In this document: positions 54,136 through 64,000 of the stretch, one piece after another
How the letters are laid out: each line of letters begins with the position of its first letter
How positions within the stretch are numbered: the stretch's first letter is position 1
Assembly: GCA_964036045.1 (NCBI GenBank)
Contig: OZ038398.1
Coordinates: 23,092,486-23,156,485 of the forward strand
Direction: 5' to 3'
Origin: Eutreptiella sp. 'Long Island Sound 2002'
Taxonomy: Eukaryota; Euglenozoa; Euglenophyceae; Eutreptiales; Eutreptiaceae
Length of the DNA stretch: 64,000 nt
Notes under the pieces: generated by a model
The model's input: the letters and a program-made list of their open reading frames with translations, nothing else
Databases searched by the model: none
Told to the model about the DNA's origin: nothing
Made by a program: the position numbers and the translations under genes

Positions 54136-56764
54136 AATCAAATTGACCACAGTGTGTGGGAGTACGTCGGTCAAGGACATCAAAACACAACACAGATACC
54201 ATTGCAAACAGGGACCTGCAGCAAGGACAAACAGCAAAGTACCGGAAATGGACCGATTGTATGGTATTTTTTAGGTGTGGATTTTTTTGGGTGGGTGGTC
54301 GGGATCCTTGCAAATAATTAGGTACTAGGGGTAGCAAATGGTCGCAGTTTTTGGGGATTTTTGCCAGAAATGAGGTCATATTGGAGTAGCGCCTTGCCCC
54401 CCCCCCCCCCTGTCCTACCCCGGGGATGGGGTGGGGGGGCGTCACCTGGTCAACACCAAAATTTTGTTGCGGGTCACTGTGTTGTATAAGGGTATTGTGA
54501 GGCACTGCCACTTGTATCCCCTGTACTTAATTACATTGGCAGCCCATTGAACACATGCATGCCTTTCATATTGTTGGCACCCTTGCTTTCATTTGTCATT
54601 GTGTTTTGACCTTTTCAATCTCTGCGCACCTTCTGATGCTTTGTTGTTTCGTTTTCCGCTGCAATTTCCCCAGAGTGGGCATGTACAGTGGTGGGGGACT
54701 GTCACTTGGCAACCGTCCCCCGGGGAATGGGGGGAGACCGCCTTCCTGAAGGGGGGGGGGGAGGACAAGGTGGGGGGGAGGGTAGCTGTTTTGATTGATT
54801 TGGGTGCGAAGGCTGTTTTTTCTGAAAATAAGGTTTGCGCAATGCCCTGCCCGGACTGAGGCAAACTCCCCAGATCCGGATATTCTGGCATGCCGTAGAT
54901 CAGAGCTGGTGCAAGTGATACGCTTTCCACTCTGGTGGTCTGACCAGTTTTGGATGTCCCTTTTATCTCCACCCCCTCTTCCGGATGACGGTCAGCCCTG
55001 CCAACTGCTTCGGTCTGCCACTACGCCCCTCCAACAGGTTTGTACCTGCCAGAAAATGCCTCCCAACTGCTGTATCCGGGGGAGGGAGGCTGTGCGGGGC
55101 CGAGGCAAGACCCCAGCACCGATTTGGGTCATCCCCACGCTGTCTGGGCGGCACTGTGCATACCTCTGCACTGCATCCGGTGACCATTGCTCAAGGCCTC
55201 AGGGTACATCTGTGTTGTATTTCCCTTGAACCCAAAGCGTGCACTCTTCTCCCATGGCCGCGCAGCGTATCGACCATCCTCTCAACCACTAACCGTTCCC
55301 CTGCCGGATCCTTGGAAACCTGTACCAACACTGAGGCTGGCAGCATTTTGCTGCCTTCAGCAGTCGCCTTCCGTGCTATCACACACGCGTGCGTGTGTGC
55401 GGATGTGCATGTGCATGCTTGCCCGTTTGTGATGTGATGCACCGTTGTGCAAAAGGGTGAGTGTGATTCGACTTGTTCAGTGGGGGTTCCTCGCGCCTGA
55501 CGTGGGCCACACTCACAGAGGAATCATGGCAAGTGTCCCAGCCTCTTGCTTTGATATAATGTGCAGTGGCGACCAATGCTTCTTTTTTTGTGTATTGAGA
55601 GTGCAACCAGGCACCCTGCTATCATAGTGTGTCTGCCCTGCGGGCGACGGGCCATGGGGGGGCGGCCGGGCCCGGTCCTTGTATGCGACACCCCCCAGCC
55701 CCCCCCCCCCCCCAGGGTTTTGAGAGATAGTGGTGTTGGGGCCATGGTGCCAATGGCGCCGAACTTTTTTTGTGCATGCTTCCCTTTCATCAAACCATCC
55801 ATGTTTTGAGCGCCAAATTAGAAAGACGAGGCGCTAAACAAATGTCGTTTGTTGCGAAGTGAAGATCACCACAACCACTGTGGACACACCTGCCAATCCG
55901 CAGCTCCTGCTTCACAACAGCCACTAGCAGCTTCCCCAAACCCGCCCCAGACACACATCCCCCCTAGAGGTATGCATGTGGTTGTTGTGGGTCGCGCGTA
56001 GGGCCCCCCACCTTGGGAATCCCCCCCCCCCCACACCCTCCAGCCACCCCCCCCCCCAATACCCTCCGGCCGACCCCCCCAGACCCCAGCCCCCCCCCCA
56101 ACTGCCCCCCCCAGCCCCCCCCCCCCCCCCCCCCCAGTTTTGACCGATAGCTGGGGGGGGGGGGGGTCGCATCAGGACCGGTTGTAGTCGCCCCCCCGTG
56201 CGACGGGCATGGTGATGGCAGGTGCAAAGCAAATCGACAATGGGCCCAACAATCTGTCTAAAGTCAGAGCGGTGTTGAATTCAAAATAATAAAGAACTCT
56301 CGTGATCTACACCCACATTTGTGTTTTGTTAACGAAATGGGAGACATTCAATTACAAACAATGTGGGGTCACCCATCAGAATCTGGGGTCGCCCATCCAA
56401 ATGAGTTGAAATCTCATTTCTCATTGAGGAATGCTTATCATGGAGCCAGGCTGCCCCCCCCCCCCCCGCAAACTCTCATACTCTAAAATGCCAAAACCGA
56501 TTCTGATTCAGATTCGGATTATGCCGATGACACCTGCCTGCTTCTAACATTCTGAGTTTGGATGAGTTGTCCTCTTGTGAAGGTTCCGTGAAGGATGATT
56601 TGGTTCCCAGCTGGCTGTTTTGACGACAACCATTGGAACACAAAGGTTGATGTTGCAATGTGAACGCGGTTGACTCCTCAGTAGAGCTTACAAGCACAGC
56701 AAAGCATGGGTTCATTTTGCAGTTTGTAATAATCAAAAGGTCATATCACATTAAATGTGGTCTA
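54136..56764. other. No supported gene; extreme poly(C)/poly(G) tracts
   Basis: C runs occur near 54399, 55695, 56015 and 56453. At 56020-56165 C runs of up to 20 bases are followed closely by a G run, giving an inverted G/C structure. Long open frames here come from the homopolymers. Confidence 0.45.
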
Positions 56765-56765
56765 G

Positions 56766-57497
56766 GGGGGCGCCTTAAGCGCAGTGCGCGTGCAGTGCAA
56801 CTATTTGGGCGTCTATCTGTGGCAGAAACCCATACTTTGTGGTACTTTGGGCATCATTGTTGTTTGGTAGTAGGTTTTGATGCATTGGGGATATGGCATT
56901 TTTGGATGTTCACCCTGTTTCACCCATTTCTACCTTTTTGCACACATTTTTTACCCATTTCTACCACATCTACTCTTTTTCTCGGTTGATTGATATGGTG
57001 ATACACTTTCAGGGTGCCTGCTACTAGACATCATACTTCCCTCCTCATTTCTCAGGCCCACTTTCTCCATGGATCTCAGTATTGGGGATAGGGTGTCCTG
57101 CACCCGCTCCAATGGCCTGCAACCTCCTGCCACAATGGTTGGGACGGCTGAAGACGGACTCCTCCACTTGGAATACTACCAAGGTGGGTTGAGAGTGGTG
57201 AATCGGCAATGCAAGATGGAGTCCATCTCCTTTGCCATCCCAAGTTCAGATTCGCCACCTCACTGCCCTCCATCTCCACCGCCCAACACACAGTCAAGTC
57301 CCCCCCCAAAGGCCCCTGGTCCTTCACCACTGCCACAAGAACTGGGAAGGCCCCCCTCAAGGTCCCCTCCGTCCAGTTTGGGTCGCCTAATTCTAAGGGT
57401 GTTTCCAAGGGGCGTGCCTGGGGGCTCCTCGGGGGGAACATGGTCTAAAAGTAGCATGCAGTGTGCGCAAAGCGTGCGTTCAGTGCAAGGATTCCCC
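56766..57497 (+). mobile_element. TIR DNA transposon copy E3 (732 bp, CTAG duplication)
   Basis: Starts GGGGGCGCC and ends ATTCCCC, flanked by CTAG at 56762-56765 and 57498-57501. The 5' region shares GTGCAACTATTTGGGCGTCT, CCCATACTTTGTGRTACT and GGGGATATGGCATTTTT with E1. The 3' region shares TTTGGGTCRCCTAATTCTAA and GGGGGCTCYTCGGGGGGAAC with E2. It carries a different reading frame (57069) from the transposase fragment in E2. Confidence 0.65.
57069..57300 (+). CDS. SH3-barrel-like N-terminal fragment in transposon copy E3
   Basis: The ATG at 57069 opens MDLSIGDRVSCTRSNGLQPP, then ATMVGTAEDGLLHLEYYQGG and LRVVNRQCKMESISF. The alternation of small turns (GDRV, EDGLLHLEY, GGLRVVNR) resembles a small Tudor/SH3-like barrel. 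The frame stays open to 57584, but from about 57300 it runs through Pro-rich sequence and the 3' module of the transposon, so the real coding part is probably just this segment. A frameshift may lead into another frame (VKSPPKGPWSFTTATRTGKA). Possible cargo or second gene of the element. Confidence 0.4.
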
Positions 57498-57514
57498 CTA
57501 GACAAATCCACGGT

Positions 57515-57640
57515 GGAGTATGTGACGCTGCGCGCGCGGCACAGAGACTTAGCCGTTTGGCCCGACCAAGCACCCATAGTATAGCCGGTAGCCAAGCAGG
57601 ACAAGCTGTAGTGTGTTCCACTAGTAGGACAAGGTGAACA
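57515..57640 (+). repeat. Dispersed repeat, inverted partner of 1.09-1.22 kb
   Basis: GCCGTTTGGCCCGACCAAGC and CAAGCTGTAGTGTGTTCCAC, followed by CTAGTAGGACAA, match the 1.09-1.22 kb region in reverse. Confidence 0.55.
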
Positions 57641-58261
57641 CAAGAAGGAGGAAATATAGCTTCCCAAGCCTACTAGAATTTGGAAATCATGTTGTCCACC
57701 AAACAACATCTTACACAAGAATAGATGTGGTTGGCATGCGAGGCAAACAGAACCTGAAAAAGGGTAAGAAGGTTCCTTTTGAAGATTCAACCATCCCGTA
57801 GGTAGACTGGGGTACTTGGACCCCAAACCAGGGTGGTGGTTGCTCCCAAGGGGCCATCTTATGTATCACCTTGGGAGGCGGGTTTTGGGGTCATGTTTCT
57901 GATGGCAGGCTCTATTGCACATAGGATATTGGGGGAGTATTGGCGCGCCAGGCGCACGCCGGGCATCTTTTTTTTTTTACCATTTACCATCCGTGTGCTT
58001 GTTTTTGGCCCCCTCACCAAACAATTTGGAGTACCTTCTCGTAGTGTCTAAGCATCTGGCCCATCCTTTGCACCCAGTTTATGATGATGGCAAGGGTGTG
58101 GTTGGAAGTGGTGGCAACGTGCTTTGCATGGAAGGTTTGCGGTCTAGTGCAGTCTACTTGGGGGGCGTCCCTAGGTGGGGATAAACTTGGGGCTAGAGAC
58201 AGGATACTTAATACAAAGGTAGCGCGCTGGGCATGCGCCATGCAAACATTCCCCCATTATT
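57641..58261. other. No supported gene
   Basis: Frames on both strands are short and unconvincing. A T run lies at 57968-57977. Confidence 0.4.
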
Positions 58262-58433
58262 GATGCTGGCTTTAGTCCTGAGAATAGGAAGCCCAAACAC
58301 ATTCCTCAGCCTCTAGCCACAGCCACTCCAAAACTTGCCCCAAAAGGTAAGCATGTGAAATTGTTCCAGATGGGACACATGGTTGGAAAGGGTCTCCATC
58401 CCAAAGCCCCTGGTGTCTCAAATTTATGTTAAG
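58262..58433 (+). pseudogene. Coding-like Lys/Pro-rich remnant
   Basis: A frame without an early ATG reads IDAGFSPENRKPKHIPQPLA, then TPKLAPKGKHVKLFQMGHMV, ending at a TAA. Composition is clearly protein-like and recalls the Lys/Pro-rich frame after 57209. It may be a displaced piece of the same kind of element. Function unknown. Confidence 0.35.
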
Positions 58434-59255
58434 AACCAATCAAAACGTGCTGAAGGCATTATCTGCTGATGGCATTCTGTGTGCAAGGCTTGTGAAGGCT
58501 TGTGCCTCTGCTTTATCACTATCATGAGCCACCTCAGGTCACAGATGACCCCACAGCGCCGTCATTTTTGGGATTGCAGTGATGCTTGTGAAAGTTGTGT
58601 TTTTGTTTTTTGGGGGGTTGTTGTGCTTGCAGGGGGGGTTCTAGTGACTTCCAAAGTACCATCAAGGGGATAATTGTGTACTGTCACCAAGCATGACAGG
58701 GCACATGGCCCCACAATTCATGGTGGTGGTGGGGGGGTGCGCAACTTGCCGCTGGATGCAAACCGGGCGGGATGGTGAACTGGAGGTGCACAACGGTTGT
58801 GCATCTGCATGCACTGGGTGCACAATGGTATTTTTTGCAGAGGCCAATTGTTGCCAAGGTGTGGTTGTATAGAGTTCCCAACACATTCATACACACGGAT
58901 CTTTCAGCGACGGAACCAAGCTATGTCATAATTGGATTGTCCATGCATTGGTGTTGCTTACGCTATATGAAGACATTGCCCATGGTATTTCCGCGTGCTG
59001 GATTGTCTACTGACATTTCAACAGCATCATTGCCTTGTGTGTACAACCTACACCTCCCCATTTCGTTTTGCATGGCCTTTTGTTGGTGTATCGTGTGTGT
59101 TGCAGTATTGTATCTACTATGCTTCAAGGTGAGTAGCTTTGGTTTGTTGTTGTCTAGTTGTTGATACATGTTGGCCTTATGGTACAGGGCAAGGGTTCAG
59201 TGTGGGTGCAACATTAGAAAACCTTGCTGCTTTCAGACCGCCCTATTAAATAATC
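58434..59255. promoter_or_regulatory. 5' flank of the SRA gene
   Basis: No TATA box is clear. A TTGCTGCTTTCAG acceptor-like site lies 18 bases before the ATG at 59256, so the first listed exon may be preceded by a non-coding exon. Confidence 0.3.
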
Positions 59256-61023
59256 ATGACAGTGATGACGTGGGCTGAGTCTTTATCAGAACTGGAGCAG
59301 GTCCAGGCCGAGAATATCAAGCGCAACAAGCGTCTGCTTGAAGAGCTTGGGGTGGACGCTGTGTGCCAGTCCTTTGCCAAGAAGCAAAAGCCCGGCACCC
59401 CCCGCCGGCGGGCGCAGCCCAAGGACGACGAACCTGTGAGCCCTCCCCGTCGCTCGCCACGGTCCCCCGCGTCACCCCCGCAGCCACTGTACACCGCTGG
59501 TGTGTCCTTGGACTTTGGAGAGCAGGAGAAGAAGGAGAAGGCCAAAAGTGATGCAGAGCTCCGGAAGCATGGCTACAAAGTCCGACGAGAAGGAGGTTCT
59601 GTTGTGTCAAAGTGCCATCACTCCTGCCTTTGTGTTGGAAGATGATGCTGCTGAAATGTGCTCGGATAGGCTGTTACTTCCCCTGAAACATGTCACCACA
59701 AGGGTCATCAGACTGAGTGCCTACAACTCACCACCCCCAGTGGCACGCCAAGACGCATTATCGGTTGAAGAAGGCGTACGAGAAAGCCAGAGCTCGACAG
59801 CCAAAACCACAGCAGCACGTGATAGCACGTGATGCGCCACGTGCATCACGTGCCACACGCAGTGCAACTATTCCTCACCTGGGGGCATCTGGACAGGAGT
59901 GGAAAGAGCACAGTGGAAAGTGTGAAATAGTGGGGAATGCTAGTGGGCTCAGGCACATGCCAAGCGGACCCTCTCCTGTTCTTTCCTGTGCATCAAATGG
60001 TCATTTGTCATTGACCGACGTCAGATTTTGTGTCCCGCCAAATGTCCTGCCAAAAGTACAAGACTGTGTCCATCACGCCGCAGAAGATTGTCCATCTCTC
60101 CTCCCGTCTGTGATGCCCGACAATCAACAGTTCAGCGCTCGTTCCACTGTTGATGCCCCCGCCCGTCGAGGCGGATGCCCGTGCTCGGGCCCCAGGGATT
60201 CCTTTCGGAGACAAGGCACATGAGACCAATCCTCCGAGGCAATGGTGCATTTCCCTGTGTGCAATGCACTGTTCACACCAACAGTCACCAGCAGGCGGAG
60301 AACCACGGTCAGTGCCCGAAGACGTGAGCCTGGGAAGCACGAAAAATCCTCTCGGAGGTAAGGTCCCCGACCCACAAACGAAGGTCACACATGTAACCGG
60401 GGCTGTGCGGGCCGTACGTGGCCGAGTCTCTCTCGAGAACGCATCGTGGCACACATGCGCTGAGTCACAACAAGAAAGAGGCTGACTAACTAGGCACGAT
60501 TTGTGTCGACGGGATCTGAATGGTGCGGTGGCACTTGGCTGAGGAGTTCGGATGTGAAGCGCACTCAGGCACACTCACCACATAGAGGTCAAGGATGGGG
60601 TGTGGTAAAGGATTGCAGTGTCAACGTCCCCAATGCCTCCTCTGTCAATGCTCAGGAGGTGGCCTGCGGTGGCGCGGGGAGTGCTATGGGTTGGTGGACG
60701 GTGTGCCAGTTGGGACAGTGTTTGGGGCTGGGGACTGGCAGCGGGAGGGCCGCAAGGAGATGACGGACACGGGGTTCCACGTGCCGATGGTGCAGCCCGA
60801 GTTTCTGGAGCCCAACGGGGGCTGCTACGCTCTCATCCTGAACAACGACAACGGCAGCAGCCGTGATGAGGGTGAGACTGTGTGGTACGCTGGCAGTGGG
60901 GGGCGGCATCGGGGACAGAACCGGACCGCAAAGCAGGTATGTGCTGATTGCACTTGTCAGTTAGAAGAACAGCAGGACCCGTTCCGCGTTCTGGGCAGGA
61001 AGGGGCCTGTCCGTGTATTTTGA
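59256..61023 (+). CDS. SRA/YDG-domain protein, partial multi-exon model
   Basis: Exon 1 opens with an ATG at 59256 and encodes MTWAESLSELEQVQAENIKR, then NKRLLEELGVDAVCQSFAKK, then basic Pro-rich sequence (TPRRRAQPKDDEPVSPPRRS). The NIxRN...LLxxLGV helix is commonly found before YDG domains in plant and algal proteins. The SRA exon (60656-60936) follows a TGTCAATGCTCAG acceptor and encodes ECYGLVDGVPVGTVFGAGDW, FHVPMVQ, GGCYALILNNDNGSSRDEGE and VWYAGSGGRHRGQNRTAK. These are the SRA blocks YG-V-GV-VG, H-P, GAYSIVL-like, and YTGSGGRD-GNKRTA. A GTATGT donor follows at 60937, but the frame also stays open to a stop at 61023, ending GRKGPVRVF, like the SRA PVRV strand. The joining of exon 1 to the SRA exon, and the C-terminal third of the domain, are unresolved. 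SRA domains read methylated or hydroxymethylated cytosine. Confidence 0.75.
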
Positions 61024-61675
61024 GGCTGTTTTTTCAGGCTGGATGGTTGGATTTTGACGGCACTTTACCGGCATTGCGTGATATTGATGAATTCTATTGG
61101 TGTTTCGGGGGAAAAGAGCAAAGATTGACGTAAAGTGTAACAACGTGCTTGATGGAGATTTCGTAACATGGCAATTTAATTGACTTCAGTTGGTTTCAGC
61201 GGACACATTGCGGATATTGTACAAAAACCCTCCTTGAAATGAGGAAGGCAGGCCGGTTCGGCAGTGTCACCGCTGTCAGATGTTCCGGGTGGGTTGGCCC
61301 AATTTTGGGCTGATTTTCGCCAAAAATGACCGAAACTGGGCTAGTTCTGCAGGGTAGAGCCCCAACTGGCAGCCAGCACACCGGGCCGCCACCCGTGAGT
61401 TTTTAGCTCCAACTCGGCTACATATGGGGGTTGAAGCTCCTGGCCTTGCGGCTGGCGCCGGGCTGCTATGACAGAGTAATTCACAAAATGGATTCGTGAA
61501 GTGTTGCTTGTTGTTGTTGTAGTCTCTTGTTTGTTTGCGGTGAGATTTATGGGGAGGAAGCTGTGGTAATATCTGCCAATCTACACCCTCCTCCACGCCA
61601 CGGGCACGGCCCTCTAACATGGCATTATGGCACACAATTTGTGCACAAACGAAGGGCCTCAACATCAACAATTGC
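61024..61675. other. 3' flank of the SRA gene
   Basis: A strong acceptor-like site (GGCTGTTTTTTCAG, ending 61038) is followed by a 31-codon open stretch (LPALRDIDEFYWCFGGKEQR) that could be a further exon. It does not match the expected SRA C-terminus. Confidence 0.3.
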
Positions 61676-63500
61676 TTGAAGTGGGCAAAATACACTTGCT
61701 AGAGCATCATAGGTGGTGGGGTATCATTTTTGCAAAAACACGTTTTCGACCCATTTTCGATGCATTATTGGTCTCAAAAATGGCCCAATTTTAACGGCTT
61801 TGGGGACTATTGTACGACATGTCACCACAGGCTCCAAAAATTGGCTGAAAACACTTGTTTAGGCATCCCAAGAGGTCTGGGAAAAATTTTGCAACAAGTC
61901 ATTTTTGACCCATGTTGGACCCATGGTGGAGCCATTTTGGCCTGGGCACGCGGTTGCTTGGCATCGCCTCGTGTGCACCAATGCGAAAGTCTGGGCATCC
62001 GTTTGGACAATTTTAAGGGTGGAAACTACAAAAAGACGAAGCGTTGCAATTTTGAACCACATAGCGCAAGATACACTACAACCTTGGTTTGCGGCTGTAT
62101 GTAGTTGACCTGGGCAGATTCTAGGCCATTGGGGTGTTTACGGGGCTTTATTCTGGGCCATATTGGGGGGTTAGCAGCCCGTAAAGCCTTCATTGACACG
62201 AGGAAAGCAAGGCTCTCGCAGCATATGACCGTCTTTTTGTTGGTTTGGCAGTCAAGAGGGTGTTTCGGGGGATTTTGGGCCAATTTTGGAGGGTAGACCC
62301 CCAACTTGCGGCCAGCACCCCTGCCTGCCATCAATGTGTTTTTGGCTCACACTCAGGACTTGGCGGCACCTGTGGGGGTCCAAGGCCCCAGACTTGCAGC
62401 CTGTGCCGGCCCACTATGACAGAGTAAATAACGCAGATTGGTGAAGTGCTTGCTTGCTTCCTTGTGGCGGGATTTATGGTCCCTGGTTCTACCCGGCACC
62501 AGTGTGCATGCTGTCATGCACCACGGGGGGGACGTCTCCTCGGTCCCGGTACGCGACTGCCCCCCCCCCCCCCCCTCCCTGCCCTCCGGGCCAACTTAGT
62601 TGCCAAGGGTCAACAGCTACTGGCCATACATATAGTGGCGCCGAAGGCGCCCGAAAATTTTTTTCATTCCCCTTGCCCATTTTGTCCACTTTGCACCCCA
62701 ACATTATCCTTGAACCCAACCTTGACTCTAATGCCCACCCCAACCATCAGCCTACTCCTAACCCTACCCCCAAACCTTTCCCTTGACCCTAACCCTAACC
62801 CTAATCAAGACTGAATATTGGGACCGAGCTGGTGGGGGAGGGAACATCAACTATGACTGGTGAGGGACATCAAGAATGATTCACACATTGATGGCTCTTC
62901 ACAAAGTGAAATCAGCTTGCAAGTCAACCCCATCACCACGAGGCCCACTTTCAAGGTTTTTTGGACTTCTGAGGGGCCAAAATGCCCCAAAATGGGCTCA
63001 AAATGGGCTCATTTCACCCCTTTGTGCACCCCAAATGGTCTAGGATGAGGTTTGGAAAAATGCGTTTTTGACCCATTTTTGACCCATTTTTGGTCCCAAA
63101 ACAGCCCATTTTCAAGGCATTTTGGGATTTTCGGAGGACCGAAATGGGCCACCACAAGCTCAAAATGGTCCAAAAACACTTGTTTTAGCGTCGCACATGG
63201 TCTAGGATCATTTTTGAGAAAAGTCATCTTTTTGCCCCTACTGGACCCTGTTGACCCATTTGGGCACCCACCTATTTGGGCTTGAGCTTGCAGCTTGCCG
63301 CAGCCTAGTGGGCCTAGGTATTGGGGTCTAGGCGTCTGTTTGGGCAATTCTAAGGGGTGGAAACCACAAAAAGTGGGGGATTGCGGGTGGAGTAGGTGCC
63401 CTCGGAATCGCATTTTGAGCCATGTAGCCAAAGATATGGTATGTTCTTGGTTTGTGGCTGTCGGCATTTGAAGCTTCTGGGGGCCTTTTTGGGCCGTTTC
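61676..63500 (+). repeat. Array of degenerate CCCATTTT/GGTCCC repeats
   Basis: Several units with TTTTTGACCCATTTTTGGTC, AAAATGGCCCAATTTTAACG and CAAAATGGGCTC, plus blocks such as GGTGAAGTG and TATGACAGAGTAA that occur both at 61470-61500 and 62410-62440. At least two longer units (about 61300-61510 and 62250-62450) are related to each other. No gene is visible. Confidence 0.65.
62787..62842 (+). repeat. CCCTAA telomere-type module, copy 1
   Basis: Three CCCTAA units followed by TCAAGACTGAATATTGGGAC and CGAGCTGGTGGGGGAGGG. Upstream (62715-62786) there are decayed CCCTAACCC-like repeats. The same 56-base module recurs at 63945-64000 with one difference. Confidence 0.9.
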
Positions 63501-63835
63501 CGGGACATATCATGGAGTTAGAGGGCTGCAAAGAGCTCGGTGACACGGGGAAGTCAAGCCGCACGTGGGGTGTACCCACCGTTTCCCTTCGTTTGGCCGT
63601 TTCGAATGTGTTCTAGGGGTTTTTTGGCCCAAAAATGGCTGTTTTTGGCTCTAAACTGCAGTTTTTGAAACTGAGGTCCGCCACTTGCGAATCCCGTTCC
63701 CGGCCGCCACCGTTGGGTTTCTCGCTCAAACTTTGTGTGATTGTACTTCACACCCATAGGTATCATCCACCAAAATTTCAACCGAATCTGAAGCAGCACG
63801 ACGGAATTCTGATTTTTACCCATTTCGCGCGTGCT

Positions 63836-63875
63836 GCTGCTTGCTGCTGCTTGCTGCTGCTTGCTGCTGCTGCTA
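63836..63875 (+). repeat. (TGCTGCTTGC)n microsatellite
   Basis: Four copies of GCTGCTGCTT-type decamer. Confidence 0.9.
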
Positions 63876-63931
63876 AACCTGGTAGGTCCACCCTAGACAC
63901 TAAAAAGGGTTATAAAACCAAGACTGGTTCC

Positions 63932-64000
63932 ACCAGCTCGGTAACCCTAACCCTAACCCTAATCAAGACTGAATATTGGGACCGAGCTGGTTGGGGAGGG
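63932..64000 (+). repeat. CCCTAA telomere-type module, copy 2, in a hairpin context
   Basis: Three CCCTAA units (63945-63962) and the same tail as copy 1. An 11-base perfect inverted repeat, ACCAGCTCGGT at 63932-63942 and ACCGAGCTGGT at 63981-63991, brackets the telomere-type units. The left arm is absent at copy 1. The window ends inside this module. Confidence 0.9.

Noticed and set aside
57069-57584. Complete 171-codon protein
   Set aside because: Only the first 75 or so residues look structured. The rest crosses the transposon 3' module, so I kept a shorter feature.

Overview
This window is nuclear DNA from a eukaryote, most likely a single-celled alga or other protist. I cannot name the species. 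The evidence is short, widely separated exons bounded by GT...AG introns, two non-LTR retrotransposons whose reverse transcriptase regions end in an RNase H domain, TIR DNA transposons with target-site duplications, many microsatellites and minisatellites, frequent long poly(C)/poly(G) runs, and interstitial CCCTAA telomere-type repeats. There are no bacterial operons, ribosome binding sites or organellar genes. Most long open frames in the window are low-complexity or shadow frames.

Layout. 1-2.7 kb: repeat-rich, no convincing gene. 2.76-7.4 kb: a decayed LINE on the minus strand (endonuclease, reverse transcriptase with YVDD, zinc finger, RNase H, Ser-rich tail). 7.4-14 kb: dispersed repeats, decayed coding remnants and a (GGT)n compound microsatellite. 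14.07-16.8 kb: a multi-exon minus-strand gene reconstructed from matching splice phases. 16.95-19.5 kb: a small two-exon FYVE zinc-finger gene sandwiched between two members of one TIR transposon family. 19.94-22.11 kb: a young 5'-truncated LINE with poly(A) tail and 26-bp target-site duplication. 23-24.4 kb: CG/TG alternating tracts. 26.14-28.58 kb: an intact 810-residue coiled-coil protein on the minus strand, the longest clean gene here. 29.5-32.5 kb: a 3-kb unit bounded by about 50-bp inverted repeats, with ORFs on both strands and a PHD-like zinc finger broken by a 62-bp duplication. 34.6-35.5 kb: a 928-bp hAT-like element with a perfect 8-bp target duplication. 37.7-38.6 kb: a small membrane-protein gene. 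38.6-51.26 kb: exons of a large plus-strand gene whose introns hold a Mutator-like MITE, another inverted-repeat element and two large minisatellites. 51.3-56.7 kb: no secure gene. 56.77-57.50 kb: a third copy of the TIR family. 59.26-61.02 kb: an SRA/YDG-domain gene on the plus strand. 61.2-64 kb: degenerate repeats ending in two copies of a CCCTAA-containing module.

The genes do not form an operon-like functional unit. The recognisable host functions are endosomal phosphoinositide recognition (FYVE), recognition of modified DNA (SRA/YDG) and a coiled-coil structural protein. The large 39-51 kb gene is unassigned. All spliced models come from reading splice sites and phase by eye and have no transcript support. 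The most unusual material is the set of mobile elements with exact footprints, the FYVE gene boxed in by two insertions of one family, and the orientation-switching minisatellite inside the large gene.
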